Below the pieces are notes generated by a model. The model saw nothing but the letters and a program-made list of their open reading frames with translations, did no database searches and was not told where the DNA came from. A stretch of DNA of 64,000 nucleotides from Odobenus rosmarus divergens (taxonomy: Eukaryota; Chordata; Mammalia; Carnivora; Odobenidae): assembly GCF_000321225.1 (NCBI RefSeq), contig NW_004451007.1, positions 378,232 through 442,231 on the forward strand, read 5' to 3'. Position 1 is the stretch's first letter. Every line of letters starts with the position of its first letter. Made by a program: the position numbers and the translations under genes. This document shows, in pieces, positions 1 through 10,137 of this stretch.

Positions 1-118
1 TCTTTGATCTCCTGTTGAGTTCGTAGGTGTTCAGAATGGTTTGATCCCTATTCAGCTGAATGCCTGAGACCAGACGAAATCCAGGTCTCCTACTCCTCTG
101 CCATTTTTCCGCCCCCAG
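1..118 (-). mobile_element. 5' end of a young carnivore L1 (cut by window edge)
   Basis: On the minus strand the segment reads from a 'ggcagaggagtagg' start through 'ccattctgaacacc' to 'ctcaacaggagatc'. I recognise this as the 5' leader of carnivore L1 elements. Only the 5' tip lies here; the rest of the element would lie left of position 1. The junction near 118 is judged from the change to unrelated AT-rich sequence. The target-site duplication cannot be tested because the 3' end is outside the window. Confidence 0.7.
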
Positions 119-1491
119 TTTCATGATTTTTTATACTTAATTGTGACTTGACATTTTATTCATTCATTGTTTTCCAAAAAGGAAAGCTATGACGAAAGCA
201 TATGATAGTAATTGCTGGGGCGTTTCTTATGAATCCATTTAAAATAACCTTTACCTCTTTTCTAATAACTGCTGATTTTAATTGAGGTATCAACTGTCTT
301 ATATATTTACATTTCTAGCTAAAATTTTTCTGGCTTTCAAAAAAAATTTACAAGTCTTACATTTATATATATCTAATAAACATAAACATATTCAAGTATA
401 ACTCTAACATCTATAAACACATATATGCACACATGCACAGTAAGCCAAATCTAACAAAAGCTTAGATATGCTGAGAAAACCACATATATTTAGATCTCTA
501 AGTGACCATCGTTTATCAAATATGACCAGTTCTCACGTTTATCAAGGCCAATGCAATATTACTAAAGTGGATTGCGTCACAGAGAAATTAAATGAAGGAT
601 TATTTAAAAAACTTTTTGAATATTCTCAGATAAACAATTGTCTTTTTTTTGCATGTTGATACTACTTCAGCCTGTGTTATCTAAATAATTTTTAAACTCT
701 TCATTCTACCATTCCTTGCAGAGAGCTTCATATATTAATCAGTCTGCTTTGATGGTCTTTTGAGAATGGTATCTTAATGTGTATTTAAGCTCGATAAATA
801 AGCTTGACATTTATAGGAATAAAGGAAATGGATGTAAATTAAGCTGGAAAATGTAGTGTGAAGTTGAGCAGCCAGATACCTAACTAAAACACAGGGAAGT
901 TTCTTGAAACAGGAGAATAATACTTAGAGACACCTGCTGTGTACCCAAATCCACTGCTATGGCCACCCAATGTCTTGTGCACCCTTCCCACAGAGACCAT
1001 GTCATTCTTGCACCAAGTAAGAAAGACCAATGTCCCATCCAGTAAACTGCAACCAACTAAACGTCCAGAATCTCTGAGCGATATGTTGTGCGTTCTGACA
1101 GGCTCAGAAGGGGCTCCTGGATATCCAATGATGTATGAAAAGATCACTTTTCTACTTCCTATGTCATACCCAATAATGAATGGTAGAGTAGGATCAGAAG
1201 AGTCTCATACAATTTTTTTTTTGAAAATGGAAATTGGAGAAAGATACAGACACCACTGATTCATAGCAATAGTGAAATTCTATAGATCATTGTTTCTATG
1301 GTTCCCATATTTGCCTTTTTATTTCTAAGATTTTAGGGAAATTGCTTTGATAAACAAGGATGTCAGAAGCCTGAGTGGCAAAGGCTTTAAGGGTTAATGT
1401 ACTGGCCCCTGTCCCTAGGTCTCCTAGCTAGATCTCTAAGGGAGCAGGCTGTGAAAGCTTTTTCTTTCTTGGTGTATCTAAGGAATCTAGG
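119..1491. other. No gene recognised
   Basis: AT-rich sequence with two overlapping short open frames at 884-1259 (87 codons minus, 106 codons plus). Neither has a motif or family I recognise, and overlap of two frames on opposite strands argues against coding. I see no repeat signature I can name. An ancient, decayed element is possible. Confidence 0.5.
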
Positions 1492-1656
1492 CCAAACTCA
1501 AGATCACAAAGATCACAAAGATTTTCTTCTCCGTTTACTTTTAAAGATTTATAGTTTTAGTTCTTAATTTAGGTTCACGATTCATTTTTAGTTAATTTGT
1601 GTTCATAATGCAAAAAAGTTCATGATTTTCCATATGTGTGGGTGTGTGTGTGGAAG
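1492..1656 (-). mobile_element. L1 ORF2 3'-part fragment (inverted partner of 4268-4440)
   Basis: The minus strand reads as the late ORF2 region of an old L1 ('aaattaactaaaaatg', then 'atctttgtgatcttgag' and 'tttggcctagatt'). It carries an extra 9-bp 'atctttgtg' duplication and a (CA)n run at its upstream edge. It is about 90% identical by eye to the plus-strand copy at 4268-4440, and both share the same unusual (CA)n replacement. Confidence 0.7.
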
Positions 1657-1660
1657 GTGT

Positions 1661-2549
1661 GTATTTCCAGGAAGAATACTTTTAATGCCAACTTGTCTCT
1701 AATAGGTCGACCTTTAGTTAAATGCTTCCGGTCAGTTTCATTTGAGATCACCATGGTTAAAGATCTCTTCCTGTCTTGTTGATGCACAGACGCTCATCTG
1801 TTTATTGGTTGCCGCTCTTGACCACCCGTTTCCCTCAATTTACTGTTGGCCACCTTGAGGCCATTTGAAACAATACGCATCAGCGAGGAGGCAACCCTTA
1901 ATCTGCTTTTGCTACTGACTGATACACATTTGAGAATACATAAGCCAAGCCTCTGGAGAAAGGCTCTGTAGAGCCATCTGATCTGTTGGGGAACAGAGCA
2001 GTTGCTTTTTTCCAATCCTGCCCTGCCACAAAGTCCTGGACTCCCAGCAAATTGACAGGGAACTTCCTTTAGCAGAACTTTCTTTCCTTCTCTGCTTGTG
2101 AAATGTGAAGTGGTTAATTTTTGCTTGAATCCTCTCCTCTTAGTACCTTGTCACATGGCATAGGGAGTGAACAACGCCAGCACGTTGACATTGCCTAACT
2201 ACGTCTCCTAGAGCCATAGTCTTCGTATGTAAAGGGTCTGTATTCCAAGTATCGTGGGTAACAGTTTTGCCTAATTTTTGTTGTGGCATGACGGAAGGCA
2301 CCATCTTTCTGATCTTACCAATACAGCATTGCCACATAGTTTCAGTTTCCGTTAGGGCAGCACCAAACGTCCAGTTGTTGTAGGAGGTCATCCAGGGAAC
2401 GTGACCTCTCGGAGACCTGCGAGCTGGACACGGACAAGGAGAGGCTCCTCCCTCCCTCCCCTGCCTTCGGAATGTTCCTTCAGGCCACCGTTTCCATGGT
2501 CAGAATGCTTCAAGGGTGCAGCCTCCAGAGAAGAACGTTATTACTGAGA
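1661..2549. other. Unassigned, CpG content rising toward the right
   Basis: No recognised gene or repeat. Base composition moves from AT-rich toward mixed, with scattered CpG from about 1790 onward (1860-1900, 2160-2440). Open frames on the minus strand at 1794-2015 and 2140-2391 are short and show no motif. This could be the flank or untranslated part of whatever unit the CpG-rich block belongs to. Confidence 0.4.
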
Positions 2550-2639
2550 TTGTCTGCACTATGCATGTGTCTGAGCCGCATCAGGGACTCTCTAGAAAAG
2601 CTCACAATTCTGGCAGGTGCGGGAGCAAATCCACTCGTC

Positions 2640-3190
2640 TCGGCAGCCCTATGCAAGCCGCGGTAAATTCCCTTGCTTTTCTAAACTTGCCACACCACCT
2701 TCCGGCGTGGCTGCCTCTTTCTTCCTTCTCTCCTTGCCCTGCGTGCAGGGCGGTTTTGACTTTCACGCGGGCAACTTGGGAGGTTGTGGAACAACTTGGT
2801 GAGGCAGCCCGGAGACAGAAGAAATGGCCTTCGCGAAGGCGGCATCCGGGGGTAATCCCAGCTCGGCCACCAGACCTTGCGTGTGTGGCGGGGCTTGTAG
2901 GTCAGATGCTTATGGATCCCGCGAGGGTTGGGGCGCCGTGAAAAGGTGGGCTGCTCCCGGGCGCTTGTTGGAGGAAGTGCGCAGAGCGCGCGGAGGCGGA
3001 GCGGGGACGCGCGGGTGGCCCGCGGGGCTGGCCTCTCCTGTGGGCACTTGGGCTGGCCACTCGGGCGCAGCTTGGTCTCCACCAAGCCTGACTCAGAAAG
3101 TGGGGAGAAGAGGATATGTGGGTGTTCACTACTCTGCAAGCTTCCGGGCTGGCAGACAAGGTGGAAGAGCGGGATAACAGTCTGGTGCCT
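2640..3190. promoter_or_regulatory. Dense CpG-rich block (CpG-island-like)
   Basis: GC- and CpG-rich sequence in an otherwise AT-rich window. Between about 2820 and 3085 I count roughly 26 CpG dinucleotides, with runs such as 'agcgcgcggaggcgg' and 'gacgcgcggg'. This density survives only where methylation-driven decay has been weak or the insertion is recent, so a promoter or the leader of a retroviral element is plausible. No TATA box or splice signal could be fixed with confidence. Long open frames on both strands are expected from the lack of AT-rich stop codons and are not taken as genes. Confidence 0.55.
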
Positions 3191-3247
3191 TTAGCGTGCT
3201 GTTTATGCCACCGATCGAGGTGCAAGTGCTTATGACAAGATCCGATT

Positions 3248-3520
3248 GTGACAAAACCTGATGGCGATGCTAAGAGGTGGAATCCCTGGAAATGTAAGGA
3301 GAATGATGGAAAGGATATTGTGGTGATTGACAGTGAAGTAGACGAAGCACCTCATGTTGTCTTATCCTTAATACAAAGGAAAGGAACCATGACCCCGGCG
3401 AGTGGAGCAGCCCCAATTCAGGAATCATTCATGAGGAGAGAATATACTCCCACTGAGATTATTGATATAGCTGCCAAGTTCCAGCAAAAAATCCCAGGGT
3501 TGTGCGCCAGCACCAGTTAG
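3248..3520 (+). pseudogene. Short Gag-like open frame, possible endogenous retroviral remnant
   Basis: A 90-codon open frame opening at a GTG codon, with an in-frame TGA just upstream at 3233. The C-terminal third carries a Y-T-P-T-E-I-I-D-I-A stretch followed by K-F-Q-Q-K, which resembles the capsid-type segment of retroviral Gag-like proteins as I remember them. The N-terminal part (KPDGDAKRWNPWK) is not recognised. The frame ends at a TAG soon after the motif, so at best it is a fragment. No protease, polymerase or envelope remnants and no clear LTR pair were found nearby. It lies about 60 bp downstream of the CpG-rich block. A decayed cellular gag-derived gene is the main alternative; a chance open frame is also possible. 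Confidence 0.3.
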
Positions 3521-4267
3521 AGTACAGACCACGATGCTCCAACCAAGTCTCTCAAATGAGATGCAATGTTATCTCATCTAAACAGTTCAGGGACAGGAGG
3601 GCGTAAAGGCAGGTAGGCAGCTCTGCTCCTGAACATCACCCCAGAATCCGTCCCTGCATGTGGTCTCCCATTTCTCCATCAGTTAGAAGGGGCAAAGGAA
3701 AGAGCAGCTTTGTGGTAAAAGTGTGATCTGAGAGTTGCCCACGTTGATTTGTATCGTCCAAACCCCGTCACTGCTGCAAGGGAATTGTAGTCCTTAGCTG
3801 AATAGCTATGACTGCTTCTGTGGGGGAGGAGGTCCGTTTCTGAAAGGAAGAGTGGGGAGAATGGATGTGGGGGAAGAAGTAACAGATGGCTAATCATTTT
3901 ATAAAGACTATAAAAAATTGACTATTGATTCTTGATTTTTCCAATTTTTATGTTCTGAATTTCATGCACCTCTGTTAATAATCAAAATGGACCCTAAGAT
4001 AGTGAGCTCTGTGATTACTTGAGTGTCTAAGAATGTACTTAAATAGGAAATAAAAATTTCACTTCATTACTATTTTCAAGTCAGTTTCCAAGGAATGATA
4101 GATGGAATGATAAGGAAAGAAATATAAGGTAAATTTTAATTCTTTAGCTTTATATATAAAAACTTCTAAAAGTTTTCATTATTATATATAGTATATATGT
4201 GCGATATATACTATACCCCTCATAATGGTTTAAAAGATCAAAATAATTCAGACTATCAGCAAATGAT
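3521..4267. other. No gene recognised
   Basis: Mixed sequence to about 3900, then AT-rich with a run of 'atatata' motifs near 4145-4215. A minus-strand open frame at 3679-3897 has no recognisable motif. No repeat signature was identified. Confidence 0.5.
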
Positions 4268-5189
4268 ACTGGAACACACACACACACATATATGAAAAAA
4301 CATGAATATTTTTGCATTATGAACACAAATTAACTAAAAATGGATCATGAATCTAAATGTAAGAAGTAAAAGTATAAATCTTTAAAAGTAAACAGAGAAG
4401 AAAAATCTTTGTGATCTTGAGTTTGGCATAGATTTCTTCGATACAACACCAAAAACACGAATTATAAAAGAAAATGATAAATTGGACTTCATTAAAACCA
4501 AAGGCATATGCTTATTGAAAGACACTGTTAGAATAAAAAGACAAGCCACAGATTGGGAGAAAATATTTGCAAAACACGTATATGATAAGAATTTCTATCC
4601 AGAATATATAAATTACTCACTAAACTCAGTAATAAGAAAACAACAACCCAATGAAAAGATAAGTAAAAGATTTTACAGACATTTGGTACCACCAAAGAAG
4701 ATACACAGATGGCAGATGAGCACATAAAGAGATGGTCAACGTCATTAGCCATTAGGGAATCGCAAGTGAAAACTACGATGAGATATCATCACACACCTAT
4801 TAGATAGAATTGCTAAAGTTAAGAAGACTGACCATACCAAATGTTAGTGAGGGTGTTAGAGCAGTTGGAACTCTCATACACTATTAGTGGGAATATAAAG
4901 TGTTAAATTATTTTGGAAAACAGTTTGCATTTTCTTATGAAGTTAATTATATACCTATTATATAATTGAGCCATTCTACTCTACCATTCTACTCTTCGGT
5001 ATTTACCTGACATCAATGAAAATATGTGTCCACACAAACACTCGTGCATGAATGGTCACAGCAGCTTTATTTTTTAATAGCCCCAAGTAGGAAGCAATAC
5101 AAACGTCCATCAATAGATGAATGGATAAACAAATTTAGGTATATCCATACAATGGAACATGATTCAGCAATAAAATCAACGAATAAATA
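4268..5189 (+). mobile_element. Old L1, late ORF2 region (left part)
   Basis: Sense L1 ORF2 3' sequence: 'gatacaacaccaaaaac', 'ttggacttcattaaaac', the 'cagcagctttatttt' segment and 'aatggataaacaaatt', in the order expected for ORF2. The frame is broken by many stops; only an 81-codon piece survives at 4482-4727. The element continues at 5378 after a younger L1 end inserted into it. Confidence 0.85.
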
Positions 5190-5377
5190 AGTCATGGAGT
5201 TGAAAAGTACAACACAGCAAATATAGTCAAAATATTTGTAATAATGTTTGGTGACAGATGGTGACTACACTTATCGTGGTGAGCACCAAGTAATGTAAAG
5301 AACTGTTGAATCATGTTGCACACCTGAAACTAATGTAACACTCTATGTTAATTATAGTTCAATAAAAAAATTAGTGA
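5190..5377 (+). mobile_element. L1MA-type 3' end inserted in an older L1
   Basis: A 3' untranslated tail with 'tggtgacagatggtgac', 'tgttgcacacctgaaac' and a final 'caataaaaaaatt' tail. These are typical of the L1MA group of L1 3' ends. The flanking old L1 reads on across the insert, so this piece is the younger insertion. It is truncated to about 190 bp. Confidence 0.7.
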
Positions 5378-5695
5378 AGAGGAAAATGAACTATCGATCT
5401 ATGTGGGAAAATGTGGATAAATCTCAAATTGATTATGGTAAGTGAAAGAAGCCATAACAAAAAGGAGTGACTATTGTATTGTTTCACTAATGTAAAGTTA
5501 TAGAAGAGGCAAACACATTTGTGGTGACAGAAAGAAAATCAGCAATAAGGGAATGAGGAGGAGGAGTGGCATGGATGGGGAAATGGGACTCCAAGGGGCT
5601 AAGAGAACACTTCTGGGTATGATGGATATGCAAATTATTTTGATTATGCTGATAGTTTCATGGATGTACACAGAGAGAAAAATTTCAGTAAAATT
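5378..5695 (+). mobile_element. Old L1, ORF2 end and 3' UTR (right part)
   Basis: Continues the element at 4268-5189: 'gaactatcgatc', 'gtggataaatctcaaa', 'agtgaaagaagcc' and a weak 3' UTR running to an A-rich tail near 5695. The text order matches L1 immediately after the 'cagcaataaaatcaac' point at 5170, which shows the two parts were once contiguous. Confidence 0.75.
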
Positions 5696-5905
5696 TAAAA
5701 ATTAGAAATAAAAAGGTAAAATTTGAGTTCTTTTGGTTTTAACGTAAGCAGAGGACCTATGTCTGCCAATTTAAATATTAAATTTTAATGAAATTATAAT
5801 GAATAGTTTCCCATTTGTCATTCCTTGGTATAAATTGACCATTTCTTACAGCATATTTTGCCTAAAAATATGTCTGCAAGGACTTACTTTTAAAAAGTCA
5901 TTTAA

Positions 5906-6122
5906 GAGGCATGTGGGCGGCTCAGTCTGTTAAGCATCTGCCTTTGGCTCATGTCACGATCCCAGGTTCCTGGGATGGAGCCCGGCCACAGACAGACTAG
6001 ACAGACTCGCTGCTCAGAGGGGCTTCTGCTTATCTCTCTCCCTCTGCCCGTCCTCCCTCTCCCCCATGCTCTCTCTCTCAAATAAATAAAAACCTTAAAA
6101 AAATATAATAAAATAAAAAGTA
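5906..6122 (+). mobile_element. tRNA-derived carnivore SINE (SINEC)
   Basis: Degraded head 'gggcggctcagtctg', body 'ggttcctgggatgg', CT-rich segment and an A-rich tail. Flanked by a target-site duplication 'agtcatttaa' on both sides. The head is diverged, so this is an older copy. Confidence 0.9.
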
Positions 6123-6535
6123 AGAAGTCATTTAAAACTACAAAAAGGCTATGTTTAATCACTATAAGATAATTGCCTGCTCAAGTGAAAGTATATTTAT
6201 TCAAAACTGCCAAGGTCAGTTTTAAAAAAACAAAACCTAATTTTGTTCTCTTTTTACAAATATTGTTGGATATACAAATATAACAAATAATATTCTTGCA
6301 TTAGATTTGATGCCATTTTACATTAAATCCTTACATTTCTTTACATTTTAGATTAAATCTTTATAATACTTAACAAGGTTATCTGGCACAGATTTAACTA
6401 TTTTGATATTGCCTATTAACTACATATGAGTTACTTTTACTGGTTCTTGCTCCTTAGAAATATTTGTTGAAAACTTGCTTTTTAAAGAACAGGTATAACA
6501 ATTCAAGATACATTTTTAGTAATGTAAACTATAGC
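6123..6535. other. No gene recognised
   Basis: AT-rich unique sequence. Contains a near-tandem echo of 'acattaaatccttacattt' and 'acattttagattaaatc' at 6320-6362, too short to be called a repeat family. Confidence 0.5.
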
Positions 6536-6676
6536 CCTTCCTTCTCTCCTTCCTTTCCCCCTTCCTTTTTCCCCTACCTCCCTGCTCACTTCTTGCTCTT
6601 TGCTATACCCCTCCCTCCCTCCCTGCCTCCCTCCCTCCCTCCCTCCTTCCCTCCCTCTCTTTCTCTGTTTCTTTTT
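6536..6676. repeat. Polypyrimidine (CCTT/CCCT)n tract
   Basis: About 140 bases of almost pure C/T with (CCTC)n and (CCTT)n phases, the purest part at 6608-6660. It creates a Pro/Ser/Phe-rich open frame that is not a gene. Mirror-symmetric homopyrimidine DNA of this kind can form triplex (H-DNA) structures. Confidence 0.9.
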
Positions 6677-6696
6677 CTATAAAAATATATTTATTG

Positions 6697-6786
6697 AGAC
6701 GCCTGGGTGGCTCAGTCGGTTGAGTGTCCAACCTGAGCTGAAACCAAGAGTTGGGTGCTCAACCAACTGAGCCACCCACGTGCCCC
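6697..6786. repeat. Head-to-head SINE palindrome
   Basis: The plus-strand SINE head ('gcctgggtggctcag', about 6697-6732) is followed after a short loop by the reverse complement of the same head ('ctgagccacccac', ending 6786). Flanking 'ttatttatta' strings resemble a duplication or SINE tail. The middle and tail of both copies are missing, so the unit is a roughly 36-bp stem with a short spacer rather than two intact SINEs. Confidence 0.85.
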
Positions 6787-6969
6787 TAAAATAGACAAAT
6801 CTTTAAAAAAATAAAAACAAAAACTTATTTATTAAGCACTTATGATTCTGTGTTCTGAGGGAGAACTCTAAGGGGTTGTTAGCTCTAGCCTTATTTTTAG
6901 ATATTTATTTTCTTGTTAGTGAGAAAGGAGATGACACATACCTTCAGGTGGAAGTTAGTGGAGGAGAAT

Positions 6970-7057
6970 GGAGGATGGATGGAGGACGGATGGAGGATGA
7001 ATGGAGGACGGATGGAGGATGGATGGAGGACGGATGGAGGATGGATGGAGGATGGAT
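6970..7057. repeat. 11-bp minisatellite, eight units
   Basis: Eight perfect-length 11-bp units of 'ggaggatggat', alternating with the variant 'ggaggacggat' in the order T C T C T C T T at unit position 7; the third unit has one further change. This gives a 22-bp higher-order period. It opens frames in all three phases that are not genes. Confidence 0.95.
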
Positions 7058-7140
7058 GGCACGGGTTGTGGGTTACTGCAGGTGCTGGAGCAGAGAGTGG
7101 ACCCAGACACTACAACAGTCATGGAAGGTTTTATGGTTTT

Positions 7141-7335
7141 TATTTATTTATTTATTTTAAAGATTTTATTTATTTTTGCGAGAGAGAGAGAAAATGAGTG
7201 GGGGGGGGAGGGGCAGAGGGAGAAGCAGGCTCTCTGCTGAGGAGGGAGCCCCACATGGGGCTCGATCCCAGGACCCTGGGATTACGACCCAAGCAAAACT
7301 CAGACGCTTAACTGACTGAGCCAACCAGGCACCTC
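7141..7335 (-). mobile_element. Carnivore SINE, antisense
   Basis: Tail 'aaagattttattt', purine-rich body, 'ggctcgatcccagg' and a degraded head 'ctgagccaaccagg'. Target-site duplication 'ggttttatggtt' at 7127-7138 and 7336-7347. Confidence 0.95.
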
Positions 7336-7639
7336 GGTTTTATGGTTCTTTAATGCAGAATGTAGTTCATCATTCCAGGCCAAACAGTGTTATAATTTAC
7401 TGTAATCATGTACAATGATTTTATTGAATTAAAAAAGTAACAATTTTAGTAGTTTCCTGTCTTCCTAAAATCTTGTTGGTTGTAAAAAGTCATAATTTGA
7501 TTTCTCATAATATCCATTAGAATGAAAATTAGGTTTGCAAAGGCCTTTTTCCTAGAGTAACCACATGTTCTGGTTTCTGTTGGACTGTCCTAGTTTGACC
7601 TGCATTCATTTCTTTCAGTAATCATTAAATATCATGTCA

Positions 7640-7760
7640 CCTTGGAAAAATTATTTAACCTCTCTGAGCCTTAGTTTCCTCATATACGTAGGGCTCCTCT
7701 GAGAAGTAAATCAGATAATGGATGCACCATAATGCCTGGTCCATACCAAAGGCCAGATGA
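7640..7760 (+). mobile_element. MIR fragment
   Basis: Core text 'ttatttaacctctctgag', 'cttagtttcctcat' and 'atgcctggtccat', in the order of the mammalian-wide MIR consensus. Old and diverged, with no duplication visible. Confidence 0.75.
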
Positions 7761-7846
7761 AAATGTTGCTCCTACTATCATTAATTACTTTGAGTCAGGT
7801 GGTTACCATTGGGTACAATTGAACCTGCTTTTATATAGTAAATAAA

Positions 7847-8061
7847 CAATTTTTAAAAAAGATTTATTTATTTATTTGACAGAGAGAGAGAGAGAGTGTA
7901 TGTGAGCAGGGGGAGGGACAGAGGGAAAGAGAAGATCCTGAAGCAGACTGCCTGCCGAGTGTGGAGCCTGACCTGGGGCTTGACTCCAGGACCCTGAGAC
8001 CATGACCTGAGCTGAAATCAAGAGTCAGCTGCTTAACCAACTGCACCACGCAGGAACCCCC
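7847..8061 (-). mobile_element. Carnivore SINE, antisense
   Basis: Tail 'agatttatttattt', (GA)n-rich body and head remnant 'ctgcaccacgcagg'. Flanked by 'agtaaataa' at 7838-7846 and 8062-8070. Confidence 0.93.
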
Positions 8062-8070
8062 AGTAAATAA

Positions 8071-9204
8071 GTAATTCATGCAAATTTAATTTTAGTTGTT
8101 AGGGTCATATATTCCTTTTAGAACAACTGTTTAGTGTCTTTACCACTTACCAGCCTTCATTATTACAAATTATTTTCAGTGATTGATTAACTGACAAGGC
8201 TGATCTTTTAGAAGCATAATGAATGATAAGGATTGTATAATCTTTCTAGATTTCTTGCTTTCAAGAAGGTCTCATTTGGAAACTGAGACTGCTCTGTCAG
8301 CTCCTCTGAGACAGACTGCAGACTCTTGATGAATTAACTTCGCTTCTGTTATTTAACATGTTGATTTTATACATAGGATAGCCATATATTTAGAACTAAT
8401 CTTAGTTTCCAGTGCTTGGTCCCATTGTGTCCCCTGAAGCACACTCGAATTTGTTATATTGCATTATGCTTTCTGGTTTTGAACAATCAATGTGTTGATA
8501 CTATTCAGTTTTTGTGGCTTCTTCATTGCTTCACATTATGACCTGTTCCTGGATTCAGGGGCTTAACCCTGATACTCTTTGCCTTGAATCTTGACTTGAT
8601 TTCCTATCTCAGTTTCTCCTTCAGTTGGCTTTTTGGAATTTATGTATCATTTCAATATTAGCAAGTTCATACCTGTTGTGTGAATAGTTTTTGCTTTTTC
8701 AACTGTGAAGATTTGAAAAATACACCAAAATATCCTGGAAAAACCTTACAAACTTTCATAGAATCATACTAGAAGGTACATAACATTGCTCAAAATAGCT
8801 ATTTAAATGTCCATGATGGAGTTGATTATTTTGTGAAACTAGAAATTTAATTTCTTGCAAAAACCCAAGCAGATTTTTAAGCCAGTGGTCTTGTTAAAAG
8901 TGTGTCAACCCCTATTCTTCCCGAAGTTCATCCATCATTTAATAAAAACAGTATACTTAAATATTCCATCATAGGGGTTAGAAGTTAGATCTGGCAATTC
9001 TTGGGAATAGTGAATTAATGTTCTTAATGATCTAAAATTACCTACCATTTAGTTCTTAACATCTGTGGCTGCCCGAGAAACAACGAAATCAGCCTCTGAG
9101 TTTTCTTGTCACTGGCACTAGTGTTTGATTATTATACATATTACAGTTGATTGGATGTATCATGCGGCAATATAAACCATCAGTTGGGCCTGCATTTAAT
9201 ATGA
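8071..9204. other. No gene recognised
   Basis: Unique-looking sequence without useful open frames on either strand. No repeat signature was recognised. It could contain very old repeats beyond recognition by eye. Confidence 0.5.
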
Positions 9205-9345
9205 CATTTCATTTATTCATTGCTATTTAATGACTATCCCATCTATGCTCTGCATTGAACTTGGAATTGGGAATAAAAAGACACTAAGAATAAGATGTCG
9301 TTCTTAAATTTGGGGAACTCACATTCCAGATAATAACTAGTTCAC
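9205..9345 (-). mobile_element. Possible L2 3'-end fragment, antisense
   Basis: 'catttattcattgc', 'ctctgcattgaacttgg' and 'ggaactcacattcc' follow the reversed order of an L2 3' end (size, stock and 'gagctcacattc' phrases). Diverged, so the family call is tentative. Confidence 0.45.
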
Positions 9346-9584
9346 TTGACCCATTTGGAGAAGCAATTATGCTCTTCAGTGGGAATAGCCATTATTTGGA
9401 TTCGTGTAACTCCAAAAGAATAATTATTTGATGTATTATTTCATTATTTTAACTGGTTGCCTTGGCAATGTGAACAGATAATCTAAGACAGTTGAAAACA
9501 ATGAAAGAGTTTTGTTTTGGCCCTTTCTTTTTCCACTGTTCAGATATGGTCTGACTGCTAACAAAGAGAAGTTATTGAAGCAGT

Positions 9585-9835
9585 TCAGGTAAGAGATGAT
9601 AATTGAGTGAAGCAGAGTGGCAGCAAGGAAAATGGAGAAGAGCAGACAAGGTTAGAATAAATGTTGGGAGAAGAGATGTTGACATTTGCTGATGGATAAG
9701 ATATGGGCCGAGGAAAAATTAATTTTGAGATGTTCATTAGCTATCCAAGTGAAATGTTAAGGAAGTAGTTGAATATATGTCTTGGCCTCAAGGGAGAGGT
9801 GAGGTCTGGAAATGGATAGGTAATCAGGCTCTTGT
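9585..9835 (-). mobile_element. L2 fragment, antisense
   Basis: Purine-rich text ending in 'gtagttgaatatatg' and 'caagggagaggtgagg', matching the antisense of the L2 ORF2 region that also appears at 19480-20420. No frame remains open. Confidence 0.55.
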
Positions 9836-9944
9836 TGAGACACTTTTACTAAGACTAATGTCCATGCTAAACTTAAGGTGAGTTTATTTTACTATTTGAA
9901 GGACAAAAGTTAAGCACTGTGTTCAGGTTGGTACTTTGGTTTGG

Positions 9945-10137
9945 AGCATGAACCTTAGAGTCAGACTGTTTTTGAGGTCTTGAGGTTTTGCTTCTCATTT
10001 CCTGTGTGATCTTCAAAACTTAATCCATCTGAGTCTCCATATTATCATCTGATGATAAAATATTATCATATTTGTGAGGTTTAAATGGAATAATGCATAC
10101 AAGCATTATTTTAGGTATATAGTAATCACTCAATAAA
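9945..10137 (+). mobile_element. MIR element
   Basis: 'gagcatgaaccttagagtc', 'tcctgtgtgatcttc', 'ctgagtctccatatt' and a terminal 'atcactcaataaag' keep the full order of the MIR consensus. One of the more complete MIR copies here. Confidence 0.8.

Noticed and set aside
884..1259. Overlapping 87- and 106-codon frames on opposite strands
   Set aside because: No motif, no Kozak support, no neighbouring exon signals, and mutual overlap. Kept only as unassigned sequence.
2681..3139. 152-codon minus-strand open frame and overlapping plus-strand frames (2516-2941, 2824-3177) in the CpG block
   Set aside because: GC-rich DNA lacks stop codons by chance. Frames are open on both strands at once, are Arg/Pro/Ser-rich and show no domain or family I recognise.
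6970..7057. Regular short repeats as a CRISPR-like array
   Set aside because: Units are contiguous 11-mers with no spacers, and the host is a mammal. It is a minisatellite.
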